From Acanthosepion esculentum (taxonomy: Eukaryota > Mollusca > Cephalopoda > Sepiida > Sepiidae), in the NCBI GenBank assembly GCA_964036315.1, contig OZ038479.1, positions 57,514,246 through 57,578,245 of the forward strand: a DNA stretch of 64,000 nt, written 5' to 3'. Position numbers and translations under genes: made by a program. Numbering within the stretch: position 1 is the first letter of the stretch; each line of letters begins with the position of its first letter. The notes under the pieces were generated by a model. It searched no databases. It saw nothing but the letters and a program-made list of their open reading frames with translations, and was not told the DNA's origin. This document shows, in pieces, positions 24,454 through 35,523 of the stretch.

Positions 24454-24474
24454 CTGTAAACAAAAAGAAACAAA
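24454..24474 (-). other. Candidate splice acceptor upstream of zinc-finger copy 2
   Basis: The minus strand reads TTTGTTTCTTTTTGTTTACAG and then ATATTTTAGC. A T-rich tract followed by ACAG is a normal 3' splice site. The paralogous position in copy 1 (13959 upward) keeps the same feature. The exon from 24453 to the ATG at 24334 would be 5' UTR, since its frames are closed before the zinc-finger start. Confidence 0.5.
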
Positions 24475-25030
24475 AGGTATATAAGCTGAGTCACTGAATA
24501 ATAGATGAAATCAGTTCATATTTGTAAATGATGCCTATTGGTATATTCTAATGTCAGTTTAGTGAAGCACAGGAATAAAATTATGCAGGAGCCATTGAAG
24601 ATTGAACTCACTGCATTTGCCAACATTGTGTGAGATAATATTAAGTATCAAACTTTCACCAATATGTAAATTATTTTATCAGCAGAAAGATGTATGAGAA
24701 TCAATACAATAATTTTCATAGAAATCTATAAAACATCTAGAATATAATAATCTATCAAAACACATTTTTCTATTTCTTTGGATATCAATACATTTGGGGA
24801 TGTGTTTCCTCCGAATACAATAATTAGCTACACATAAAAACATCTCAAATTGAAACAATTCTTTTTTTGCATTGTTATTGAGAATAAATGTACCAAATGT
24901 TTTGATCTATAAGAATCAATGCAATAATTAATAGAAATTGATAAAAAAACTATTATATAATAATCTATAAAAAACTTTTTCCCATTTCTTTGGACACTCT
25001 GATCTACAATTTTTCACAAGTTGACTACTT

Positions 25031-25440
25031 TAGAAATGTGCCAATTCTTGTGCATTTTTAGCATGCTGAATTTACATTTGATGATTGGATCTAGATTTAA
25101 AGATATTTAGCCAGTTATATCATTCACATGAATCCATTAAAAAACATTTTTGTTTTGCAAAATATGCATTGATGTTCTTCTACCAGAACATTACACAAAT
25201 ACATGAAGATGGCAATATATGTTTATTAAATAAAATGCAACTTGAAATCTCCCTTCAGAACTATATAAATGCACAATTATTTAGCAATCATACGTCGCTT
25301 CTTACCTTGTCTTTTTTAAATTGCAGAAATATCATCTCTGGTAACAGTTCAACAATAATCAGCTACCATTGATTAATTACACCTGCCCAGATACCTTTTT
25401 TTCATTACTAAATATTTTGATGAAACTGTTTACCATGCTC
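25031..25440. other. Unassigned stretch
   Basis: One 95-codon frame at 25085-25372 without recognisable features. Nothing else seen. Confidence 0.4.
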
Positions 25441-25445
25441 ATCAC

Positions 25446-25965
25446 TCACCATACCACAGTTTTGGGGGAATAAAAAAAATCAATGAGTATGTCCAAGAAG
25501 TGCACCTTCAATACCATGTTACAGACAAGATGTTTGCATGCCTTCAGGAGGTCTTTGAACAGTTTTCTGTAATTTTCTGTTCTTTCATTTCCCAGAAAGT
25601 TGGTTGCCACTGACTTGAAAGCTTCACATGCAGTTTTTTTCCTTTTCCCTGTAATGCTGTCAAAATTTTTATCCAAAAGAACTTTATGAATCTGAGGACT
25701 AACAAAGATTCCTTCCAATTTATTCTGCAAATACTTGAATGCTGCCTATGTTTTGTACATAGCCTCCATGAAAACTTTCATAAGACAAAGCTTGATGTGA
25801 ACAGGTGACAAGAAAATATTCTTTGACTTGACTAGTAAGGATACTGAACATTTTTCCTTCCAGGTTCAAGTGATTGTTGCAGTGGCCAGTTTTTCATGGT
25901 GTTATGAAAACTTCTTTCTTGGGTGGTAGATTAAATCTAATATTTCCAATAAGTTTACAATTCAT
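25446..25965 (-). pseudogene. Relic of an uncharacterised invertebrate repeat-borne protein
   Basis: The minus strand, read from about 25960 downward, gives NIFLSPVHIKLCLMKVFMEA, then KYLQNKLEGIFVSPQIHKVL, then CEAFKSVATNFLGNERTENY, then VLKVHFLDILIDFF. I recall this succession (LPPLHIKLGLIK / EGIF-PQI / AW-SFK-VV--FLGN / HFLHSHLDFFP) from a widespread uncharacterised protein in many invertebrate genomes, often in multiple copies; the name and function are not known to me. An open frame of 94 codons (25730 to 25446) covers the later part. Stops upstream show it is a pseudogene. No catalytic assignment is attempted. Confidence 0.55.
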
Positions 25966-26470
25966 CCATGCATTGAATACTGTTGCCACATATGGAGCAG
26001 TGCTTCTGCTGTATATTTAGAGATTCCAAAGAAAAATCAACAATATTATTGGTCCTGATCTGGCATCTCAGCTTCAGTTACTTTCTCACTGCCATAATGT
26101 ATCTTCCCTGTGCCTTTTCTATAAATACTTTTATTCTAATTGTTTGGATGAACTCTTTGCTATGGTACTTAGACATTATGAATTTCAGCACAGTACTTAA
26201 GTGATGTCAAGGTCTCATCAATTCATAGTTGAATTGGTCAGATGTAACCATAAGTTCTATGTGAACAATTTCGTGTGCTTCTCACTTGTGGAACTCTCTT
26301 CTGGTTCTTTGCTTTCCAGCAAACTTAGGTCTTCAAAAATTTAAATGCAATATCAATTGTTATCTACTGCCTTCTTGATTCTTCATACTCCCTAATGTTT
26401 CTCACTTTTTTGTTTTTCCGCACTCAGTAATCACTTGTGTCTTAGTGTCTTTACTCCCTTACATAGGATG
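25950..26470 (+). pseudogene. Non-LTR retrotransposon 3' end, reverse transcriptase C-terminal part
   Basis: The translation gives LEYCCHIWSSAS, then RKINNIIGPDLASQLQLLSH, then LCLFYKYFYSNCLDELFAMV. About 150 bp on, near 26225-26380, come traces of RCNHKFY and VELSS, matching the better copy at 41420-41740 (RCNRKFY...LWNSLP). This is the region after the RT domain in LINEs such as Jockey- and RTE-type elements (YCSHVWG, ..LFYRY..G.CSDEL, LWNSLP). It is 5'-truncated, as usual for LINE copies. Confidence 0.7.
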
Positions 26471-29400
26471 ATATGATTAAAAATACATTTTGCTGTATCT
26501 CAAAATTAATTTAAATTAACTGGAAATTTTTTTAAATAGCTAGAAAAAAAGTTGCTGAATTTACACATTGCTAGCCATCTGTCAGCACAATCTAATTCTT
26601 TATTAAAAAACTTTCAAAAATAAAATTAAACCTTATTTGAGGAATATTAGCTGATTTAAAATTTAATTAATCTGATTTGAAACAAATATTACTTACTCTT
26701 GGTTCAAAATATCATAGAAATGTATTTTTTTATATGTATTTTTATAGCTTTATAGACAGTTTTGCAGTTCTATTAATAACCAGAAATTTAACTAATTTTT
26801 TTCTACAGGGGTCATATCTGCCAAAATTACTTGAGGAATATATAACATGAGTACCTTTTTTAGATAATTTTTAACTATCCAGTAATCTTAAACATTTAGG
26901 AAAATATTCTTCATAACCTAATGATTTATTGAATTTTAGGTAATTTGGCAATAAATTTAGTATAGTTACCACTTATTTTCAAATAATGTGTATGAACGTC
27001 CGTATTTAAAATTAAAACAAATATTTTTACCAAGATTTTCTAAAAAAAATAAACATTTCCAAACAGTTTCATCCATTTATGATTAAATCATAAAAATAAA
27101 TTAAAATGACAAGTCTTTAATTTTTGCATGAATTTCCAAATCAATATATCACTGTAAAAAAAAAAAAAAAAGAATTTCCTATTCTAATTTATGGTCGCTG
27201 CTTACACATGAAAAACACAATTTAATATAAAAAAAAAACATCCTTTTAACAATAACAAAGATTTTGACGATAAAACTTTGTTTTAAAAATTAAGTTTGGG
27301 ATATTTTTTCATCAGGTATGCTCGTTTTTAGAAAATCTTTGGAGGGCCCACACTACATGTGAGTACATATATAGAAAATTACTGTAAAAAAATTAATGTA
27401 AACTCAAGTTTGAACATATGGAAAATATGTATCGTATAAGAAATAATTCAATAAAACTTTAAAAAAATATTTTTTTGCTTTGGAAAGACGGGGGAAACTG
27501 AAAACATGGTGCAAAAGAGCAAGTCAGAAAGCAAAAGTTTTTTTTTGCCTAAAATCTTTTCAGCAAACTTTCCCAATTCCATCGAGTGTTTTTTTATTTT
27601 TCCATAATTTTTAAAAATAATCTAACTTTTTAGAAATCTGTTTATTCTTTATGAAAAACAAAATATATATATTTAAAGTTATATATTTGGATCTTTTCTG
27701 TTAATTCGCCCACAAGAAATTATAAATTTTAAATCAAACTTTGTCTTTTTTATTCAATTTTTAGTATTCTTTTGAAATTACAAATTTTAAATCAAAATTT
27801 ATTTAGCCTTTTTAACCCTCTAAATGAAAAATTACCAAAAGTCAAGGTGTTATTCACATTTCGTAAGTGTGGATATATAATTAAAAGTAATTTTTTATAA
27901 TTTAAAAAAACAAGAAAAATCTGTTTTTGGCCTGTATCAGGGCCAGTGCGAATGGATGCCCCACATTTGGAAATACGACACCCGAATTTCGGATGATTGC
28001 AAAAGTCATCCCAGCTAGAGTGTAATGGAAGTGCTTCATCTGGAAGAATTAAGTGTGAATTTTAGTAAATATAAATTCTTTTTATTTTGATGTGAACTTT
28101 TGGGGTGAAGTAAACAAGAAAAAGCCAAATATTTTTTCTAGGTACCTCCACGAAATTCGTTAAAAAATCAGCATACCATGATGAATACATGCTCCAAAAA
28201 CGTAATGAAAACGGTTTTATTGTCAAAATCCTTATGTTATTATTAAGAGGAAGGGTCAAAGTATTTTTTGAATAATTAATTTTTTTAACTTTTTTTTTCG
28301 AACATTCGAAATTTTGATCAAAAAATTTGTTTTTCTTGCTCAGCAGATGTACTAAGTTTTAGCAAATTTCAGCCTCTTTTTTTGTGGTGACAAATACGTT
28401 AATTTGGAAATTCTTGCAAAAATCAAATAATTGTCAGATTTTAATTAAATTGTCAGGATTTATTCACAAATGATGAAATTATTTTTGAAATTTTTTTATT
28501 AGAAAATCTTGGTAAAAATATTTTTATTTTTTTTACATGTGCTTCACCTTTTACTTAATTTTATGAAAATCTTAGAAATTAATCATGATAATTTTTAGTG
28601 ACTATATTAGTTAAAATAGAATTCTTTGAAGAGTTAAAGTCCCCAAATTTTTTCCGCAAAATTAGACCCTTTCTTACTGAAAATCTGTCCTGAATCGAAA
28701 AAATAAAAAAAGCAATATAACTAAGACATTATTTAATTAGAGAAGCTTTTAATTGGTTTTATGAATAATAAAGACAAAAGAAAAAAAATTTCAATGAAAA
28801 ATAAATTTTTGCAAGATTTGTTTTCATTTTTTACAATTTGAAATTGAATAATTTATAAACATCTTAAATCTTTTAAATTTCAGTTTCTTTGGAAATATTG
28901 TTATTTAAGTAAAACTATATTTACTGATTGTAAAGGTTATTAAAATATGATGAACCCAAATATTGTTAAAAAGAATTTTAATTTTTTTTTTTGCGTGTTT
29001 AAACGTCCTAATTTATCTAAGTATAGCGTTCATACATGACATTTTAAGGGTTTTCCCCCGAACAGAAAAAAAACCTCAAAATTTATCGTTTGCTAGCAAT
29101 TGTGAATCACAATACTTGTCAACACGTTAGGCGGTCGATAAATCGATACGCCAGAAAAACAAGACCACGTGGTTAAGAAATATTTGTACAACATTTTATG
29201 CTATAAGTAATATTGGTTTCAAGTCAGGCTAATTTAACTTTAAATTTGCTAATTTTTCTCAAATAACGTTTCAGAAATATATATTTTATTTTTAAAAAAC
29301 CGAGAATTAGCTTTTGTTTGCAAATGTGTCAAAATGTCCGATTTTATTGAAAAATAAATCGATTCCGATCAATATAGGATCCAGATCCTATATTGTTCTC

Positions 29401-30600
29401 AAAACTTCCAAAAAGTAAACAAAACATAGGGCCCAAATTAAATTACACAACTAACCGAACGTAATTTGATTGATTCAAAAATATCACATGACATGTCGTC
29501 GACTCGTCAGCAAACAACGAAACGACAGACACTCAAACGTCAAAAACAACGAAAGTCACACTTCTTACACACGCTTTTTCCACAAACTTTGAACTGTTTA
29601 TTTTGAATACATACAATATTACATTGAACTGAATTTTTCCAAATTCACACAAATTACCCTACCACTTGCAGTCTATTAAACTGGAACATTACCTCACACA
29701 AAAATCTAAAAAGAAAAGTTCATTTCACTATTTTAAACAACATTCATAACTATTGTTTTGTACATTAAAAAATAAAAATCTATTTATTTTTGTATCTGAA
29801 TTTTCTTGTTTCTTTCTTCTTCTTTTTTTTTTTTTGTGGTATTGTGTCTATTAGACTCTAATATTAGTGAGGGCAATTGACCCCGACAAATATAATTTCT
29901 GTTTGAAATATACCACGGACTACTTTGCTTACTGGAAATAGTAAATTTTAAATCCTTTATCTTTCAATTAAAGGCTAAAATGAGAGCTTCAAGAAAGCTT
30001 TTTCATTAAATCAAAAAAAAAAAAAAAATTAAACCTTAATACCGAATTGGGGGAGGTACTCATTTTTTTTTTATATTCCAGTTCTTTTTTGTTGAAAATA
30101 ACTGCAATGTAAAAATTCAAATCGAAAAACAGTAAGAACTCACTTTTTAAACAAATATTTTTCAAAAAAGTTTTTTTTTTTTTTCGTTAGGAATATACCG
30201 GTCACATTGCTTCAACAAAGTGAACTTAAATTTAATTTCCTTTTTAGTACAGTTTCTGTATAAACTCGATATTGTAAAATGTAAAAAAATCAAAATCTAT
30301 TAACAATAAAAAAAAAAAAAATCATAATATAAATTAAAGACAATTTTAAGTAGATATCTCCACTCAGCTTCCATACTTTCTACTTTACGCCAATGAAGGG
30401 AAATAATTGGTTCAATCTTCACTCGATTTTTAACTACACCAAAAAGAGTGCCAAATTTTATTTTAAAAACATTTATAGTATGTATTTCTGTTTTACTTTA
30501 GCTTTTTTAGTTTTTAAATAAAATATCTGACATTAAATCACACCTAAATTTATTTTCCTTTTTATGATGGTAACAACAACAAACAAAACAATATTCAATT
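26470..30600. repeat. AT-rich dispersed repeat mosaic, family B
   Basis: No gene. Shared modules: 27270-27345 (the TTTTTTCATCAGGTATGCTC type) matches 17340-17395; 28140-28560 is a reverse array of the 520-1060 blocks; 29160-29290 matches 15220-15340; 29590-29770 resembles 39280-39440; 29920-30010 matches 17180-17280. A perfect 12-bp palindrome (CAATATAGGATC, spacer CA, inverse) lies at 29370-29395. Confidence 0.55.
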
Positions 30601-31490
30601 TAGAAATAAAAATAATGGAGAGACAAGTCGGTAAATAACGATTTCTTTTTTATCAAAATTATTTGTTTTCCTTTTCCCACGTCTTACCTTACAAACCAGG
30701 AGACAAAGGGATGATTTCTTTCTGTTGAGATTTCAGTCCACTGTCATCCTACACAATTTTTGTGTTATTCCTTCAGTTCATAGAATACTGTCGATGTTGA
30801 AACATATGATACAAAGGAAGAATTAATAAATGGAAAAACACGATATAAGTGTGAAATTAGTTTTGAGAAAAATATTTCGCTTAACAATGTAAGACGAAAA
30901 AATTAATCGGTGTTAAACAAGATTTGGTTCCTTGTGTTTAAAATTCTTAGATTTCTTGGCATTTACGGAGAAAAGTTATTCAGAAATAGATGCATTACGT
31001 ACGTATTAAATATTAATTACAGCTTGAACTGTAACAATTTATGTAAGTATTTTTTTTCGTTTTATCAAGTTTATGCATAAATTTTCTTTTTATGTGTTTG
31101 TTTCGTCTTAAAAACAATAGCTAAATTTTTTCTGAAGTAGCACTTCCACTAACTAAAGCTGCCACTGCAGTCTAGTTATTTTTTATATTATTGTTTGTTA
31201 CTTTAATAATTATTAATAGCTTGCTCAGATGGGACCATTCAAAAAGTATATAAGAGCAAAAGTTGTAGGTGGGTCAGACTCATTTGTCATGGAAATTTAG
31301 TGTGTGATTACGCAGAAGTCTTAAAAATTAAAACCTCTATTTTCATAAGCGCATCAACTACATGACATTTAACAACTGTTGTAATAAATAGACGAAAATA
31401 CATCAGTTCTCATACAAAACATTTGTTGCTGAAAAAACATTTATTCAAATATAAGGTTTCGGGATATGTGAAATATCTGAGCCGTATTCG
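30600..31490 (+). repeat. Dispersed repeat, family A, third copy
   Basis: 30610-31000 is colinear with 1700-2110 (GAGAGACAAGTCGGTAAATA at 30618). 31235-31480 matches 3160-3450 (AAAAAGTATATAAGAGCAAA). The middle part of the long copy is missing here. Confidence 0.6.
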
Positions 31491-32003
31491 AATTCCAGTC
31501 GAGTTTGTTACATTCACACACGCACAAACACCCTTGGGAAAGGTATGAATACACCTCTTCTCCCCCAACCCGTGGGTTGAATAGCAGGACAGACTGGGTT
31601 CTTTTGCTATTGTTGTGTAGAGCTTAACTTCTGCATGCCAGATTAATCAAAACAAATTACCATATTACTACGTCGTCACTGGATAACAAATATTAAATAT
31701 TTCTATTGTATATTTTCATGTGCTAGCTACTATAGATCTTAAACACAATGCATACTTCAGATTTAAGCCTTACAATAATCGTTTCTGATTGGCCAGTATA
31801 TCTCAAAGTCGTAACAATGCCTACGCAAAAGTGTTTAGACCCAAAAGACCGCCAAAATTTTGAAACGTGTTCTCGTGCCTCCCACGTGGTTCACATTAAA
31901 TACTTGGCGACATTTTCTCTCGATCTCTTCTACTCTCACTTACAAGCAATGTAAGCTCTGTGGAGAATTTGCGTTTTTCCCTTTGAGAAAAACGCCATCA
32001 CAC
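31491..32003. other. Unassigned stretch before the retroelement nest
   Basis: Less AT-rich than its surroundings. It contains a short open frame at 31748-31954 without recognisable domains. The last 17 bp (from 31988) recur at 39223-39239 on the other side of the nest. Confidence 0.4.
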
Positions 32004-32089
32004 CAGGGCTGGATTGACCATTAAGCAAAATAAGCACGTGCTTAGGGCATCAAGGGAAGAGGGTCCCACTGAAATCGTAACGATATGAT

Positions 32090-32234
32090 TGTACTATACT
32101 TATCTGCTCTTGGCGTTTTTGTTATTGTAATTACCTCCCTTACTAGCATTCTTCAGTTGACGAATTGCTTAGTCAGGTAATGTTTCGTTAAATAAATCCT
32201 TGTTAAGGAATACCAGTCTTGACAGCTCATTTCA
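32090..32234 (+). repeat. 5' LTR of the older element
   Basis: 145 bp, TGTACTATACTTATCTGCTC ... CAGCTCATTTCA. It contains TGTTTCGTTAAATAAAT (32181-32197), which includes the poly(A)-signal-like AATAAA. The same 17-mer, reversed and complemented, stands just outside the LTR at 32235. Confidence 0.92.
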
Positions 32235-32251
32235 ATTTATTTAACGAAACA
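32235..32251 (+). promoter_or_regulatory. Putative self-priming primer-binding site
   Basis: The 17 nt immediately after the 5' LTR, ATTTATTTAACGAAACA, are the exact reverse complement of the LTR-internal 32181-32197. A normal tRNA primer site would start TGG and this one does not. In Tf1/sushi-group elements the 5' end of the element's own RNA folds onto the primer site in this way and is cleaved to prime minus-strand DNA. If that applies here, R would begin at about 32181. Confidence 0.7.
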
Positions 32252-32352
32252 AATTCAACAGTATGAATAAACACCTGAAATCGGAACGTTTGGACACTCC
32301 TCCTAATACACCATCGTCAAGTAAGAATTTTAACTACTGATTTCAAAGCTTC

Positions 32353-33236
32353 TTGTCATTCCTACGTAAAATTATTGACCCTAACATCCATACCTACTTA
32401 GATAAACTCGATAACCTGATAAATTGTATTTCCTCATATGTATATGAATACATTGCGGGATATAGTACTTTTAATACTGCTGTTAACCGTCTGAAAGAAA
32501 TGTACATAAAACCCACGAACGAAGTTTTCGCCTGGCATTTATTTGCCACTTGCGGCCAAAAAGAGGAGGAAAATATTGACGAATACGTACAAAGACTACA
32601 GTTACTAGCGAAAGAATCTGTTGATGCGGCACAAAACCGTAACGACTGCGTTAGAGATGCATTTATCACTGGTTTACGTTCGAACATTATTCGACAACGG
32701 CTACTCGAAAATAAGACACTGCCATATAAATATAGCTATTGACCAAGCTAGAGCACTCCGTGTAGCTCAGAAAAATTCAGAAGCGCACACGTACCCTCAA
32801 ACACTAAATGTAGTTGCAGCTTCTCGGGAAAAGGCCAGTGTCAGTGTCCAGTCAACGGATCCCGTTAATACATGTTGTGCAGCCTCGGCTTATACCAAGT
32901 CGAGGTGTTTCTTCTGTGGAGGACCTCGTCATAATCGAAGCGCATGTGCAGCAAGAAATGCTACTGGTTTCAAATGTAAAAAAAGAAGGCCGTTCCTCAA
33001 AAATGTGTCGTTCGAACCCAAAAATAACATCAGCTGCAACATGCTCTCACAGACTTGCGACAACATCTGCTTCCTTAGGATCCTTAAAACAGGCTGCATT
33101 GTACGACTTAGTCGGAAAAAATGGCGCCGGTACGGCACTAATGGATACGGGGGAGCTCAGGATCCTTTATCTCTCACGGTTATGTGAGGAAACACAGACT
33201 ACAGATGAAACTTGCTACTGGTAACGTATCCATGGC
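32353..33236 (+). pseudogene. Older element: gag and start of protease, frameshifted
   Basis: The first open part (32353-32742) is capsid-like, with the gypsy-gag signature FATCGQKEEENIDEYVQRLQ followed by RDAFITGL. After one frame change, the next part carries a zinc knuckle, CFFCGGPRHNRSAC, then a second CX2C that changes frame again. The protease starts with ALYDLVG...TALMDTG, the aspartic-protease motif. A base inserted right after DTG shifts it again before SSGSFISHGYV. The gene is then cut by the inner element at 33237 and resumes at 35762. It cannot be translated as one protein. Confidence 0.85.
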
Positions 33237-33474
33237 TGTTATATACATCGAGTTACTTCCCTTTGATTGGGAGTACTCCCACTATCACCATTGCCTGCAA
33301 CCTCCCACCACATAATCACGTGATATATTGTAGTAGTAAAAACTATTGCTTGTAACAGTGTTTAATAAAAGCTTGTTGAGTTCAGACCTATGTCTCTCTT
33401 CTCCTTATGTTGTCACTAACTTGTTACTAATATTATCCTTCAAAAGCATACACCTGTATCAGCACAAAATAACA
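33237..33474 (+). repeat. 5' LTR of the inner element
   Basis: TGTTATATACATCGAGTTAC ... CAGCACAAAATAACA. It contains an AATAAA poly(A) signal near 33363. The primer site TGGTGTCAGGAAAGAAC follows at once, the normal tRNA-primed layout, in contrast to the older element around it. Confidence 0.95.
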
Positions 33475-33542
33475 TGGTGTCAGGAAAGAACTTCGAACCT
33501 TCAACACTCACATACGTGAACTGAAAAAAAAAAAAAAAAATT

Positions 33543-34138
33543 ATGGAATTTCTGCCGCACCCCAAAGAACTCAATTTTTCATCAGACAATCTTGGACAAG
33601 AATGGGAAATTTGGAAAAACCAATTCCAGCTATTTTTACAAGCAACAGAGTCAGATAAAAAACCGGAGAAGGTAAAAACCTCAATTTTATTGACCTGTAT
33701 AGGAAACGAAGGAAGAAAAATATACTATACCTTCAATTTCGAGAACGAAGAGCAGAAATTCAATTTAGAAAAAGTAATTGAAAAATTTGACTCACACTGC
33801 CAACCGAGAAAAAACTTAACTTTTCTCACATATCAATTTCTGACTTGCAAACAGAATGAAACACAGAGATTTGATGAATATGTCACTGAATTGCGGCAAA
33901 AAGCAAACAAGTGTGAATTTGGACAACTAAATGAGAGGCTAATAAAAGACGTTCTTATCTGTGGTATTAATGATAATATGCTTCGAGAAAGAATGTTGAG
34001 AGAACCGTCGTTGGATTTGGAAAAAGCAATCCAAGCAGGTCTCAGTGCCGAAGAAACAAAGAGACATTCAAAAATAATGGCCACAGACTCAGAAAACATA
34101 TCTTTAATTCGCGACGTAAAGAAAAATAAAGTAACAAG
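33543..34138 (+). CDS. Inner element gag (capsid part)
   Basis: The start ATG follows an A-tract 68 bp after the LTR. The protein is capsid-like: EIWKNQFQLFLQATES, then ILLTCIGNEGRKIYYTFNF, then FLTCKQNETQRFDEYVTELR and LICGINDNMLRERML, the order seen in retrotransposon gag of the K02A2.6-like gypsy group. The frame remains open to 34397, but similarity leaves it at about 34125-34140, where the zinc knuckles continue in the -1 frame. An A-rich stretch (AAAGAAAAATAAAG) lies at the change, so this is either a mutation or a slippage site. It packages element RNA. Confidence 0.85.
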
Positions 34139-34954
34139 ATGTCTTCCAATGCCATGTATAAGCAAGAAGACAAAAATCCCGCCAAAACTCAACATTGGAT
34201 TGAAAAATGTACATACTGTTCTGGTTCGCATCAGAAAAATAACTGTCCAGCATACTATAAAAACTGTACAAATTGTGGAAAAAGAGGACATTTCGCTCGT
34301 ATGTGTCGAACAAAAAAGAAAAAATTGTACAATGTCGGACAATCCTATGATTCAGACCACGTGGAGTCAGTCCAGTTCAAAATGGACGCCATATTGAAAA
34401 CAAATATACACGTGCTTCAAACTGACAAGTGGAGGATAAAACTCCAAGGTAACGAAACCTTAATCAACTTTAAAATCGATACAGGTGCTGATGTGAACGT
34501 AATACCAGTGAAGATATACAACACCATTAAACCCAAGCCAAAATTAGCGAAAACATCTATAACACTAACTGCATATAATCGTACAAAAATTCCCATAATA
34601 GGTAGCTGTACGATACGGTTACAATATAAAAACATACAAACAAACTCGCATTTTATTGTGGCGGACACCAGTGTAAACGCAGTAATTAGCGCGAATACAG
34701 CGGAAAATCTAGGGTTAATAAAAAGAATATACGAAATAGACAAGACGGACACAGAAGCCTTAATAGAAAAATATAAAGATTGCTTTGGTGAAATCGGAAA
34801 ATTACCAGTCACTCATCACATAACTGTAAATCCGGACATAAAACCCGTTGTAAATCCCCCAAGAAATATGCCATTTGGTATGAAACCAAAATTAAAAAAG
34901 GAATTAGAAAAAATGACAAAAATGGGAATAATAAAACCATCAAAAGAACACTAA
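34139..34954 (+). CDS. Inner element nucleocapsid-protease-RT start (truncated pol)
   Basis: The frame is open for 271 residues from the ATG at 34139; similarity may begin slightly before. It has two zinc knuckles, CTYCSGSHQKNNC (one residue short of the usual spacing) and CTNCGKRGHFARMC (canonical CX2CX4HX4C). The retroviral-type aspartic protease has FKIDTGADVNVIP as its active-site loop. The RT N-terminus includes PPRNMPFGMKPKLKKELEKM and GIIKPSKEH, and a stop follows at the deletion joint. No catalytic RT motif remains, so any mobility would depend on other copies. Confidence 0.88.
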   Translation: MSSNAMYKQEDKNPAKTQHWIEKCTYCSGSHQKNNCPAYYKNCTNCGKRGHFARMCRTKKKKLYNVGQSYDSDHVESVQFKMDAILKTNIHVLQTDKWRIKLQGNETLINFKIDTGADVNVIPVKIYNTIKPKPKLAKTSITLTAYNRTKIPIIGSCTIRLQYKNIQTNSHFIVADTSVNAVISANTAENLGLIKRIYEIDKTDTEALIEKYKDCFGEIGKLPVTHHITVNPDIKPVVNPPRNMPFGMKPKLKKELEKMTKMGIIKPSKEH

Positions 34955-34956
34955 AA

Positions 34957-35466
34957 AAGTCTTTTGAAAGCGAACAAGACCCATATCTAGCGATGTTAGC
35001 ATTACGGACCTCCCCATTAAAAGATAAATCGTCGTCACCAGCCCAACAACTAATGAAAAGAACGCTTAGGACAAACCTTCCTAACATCCTGCATAATAAA
35101 TCCATGAAAAGGCATGAAGTAAACAAAAAGTTCAAAGAACTACCATCGTTAAACAAAAACGATACCGTTCGCATTCGTTCCCAAGGAAATTGGAACCTGA
35201 AAGGTAAAATTATTAAAAAGCTAAAAGAGCCTTGTTCGTATCTAATAAAAACAGAACAAGGAAAGTATTTACGACGTAACAGGCGCCACCTCTTAAAAAC
35301 AAATGAAAATCTTACGCGCAAAGTTACATACGACTATGAAAATATATTCAACCAAGAAAATACTCAAAGACAAGTCGTATCACAAACGGGCACGGAAAAT
35401 AGAACAACAACAAACTTCACAAAGAGAGGAAGAACAATCAGGCTTCCAGCCAGATACAGACACTAA
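34957..35466 (+). pseudogene. Inner element integrase C-terminal remnant
   Basis: The frame differs from the upstream pol part. It begins KSFESEQDPYLAMLALRTSP, the end of the integrase catalytic domain, then has the C-terminal segment with VRIRSQGNWNLKGKII and LIKTEQGKYLRRNRRHL, typical of gypsy integrase tails. There is no start codon of its own until 34993 and no catalytic residues. It ends 57 bp before the 3' LTR. Confidence 0.85.
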
Positions 35467-35523
35467 TTAAATGCTCATAAACAAAAATAAAATTGTTTCT
35501 ACTTTTCAGTAAAAAACCGAAGA

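Larger units (their letters stand above)
21930..25030 (-). repeat. Segmental duplication, copy 2 (zinc-finger gene and flanks)
   Basis: This is the partner of 11270-14293, covering the same flank landmarks and zinc-finger gene. Here the downstream flank continues past the point where copy 1 is interrupted by Tc1 sequence. Confidence 0.85.

Noticed and set aside
23083..24459. Plus-strand open frames over zinc-finger copy 2
   Set aside because: Same reason: antisense shadows of a 28-codon repeat.
33833..35321. Long minus-strand frames inside the inner retroelement
   Set aside because: Antisense shadows of gag and pol, which show clear family motifs on the plus strand.
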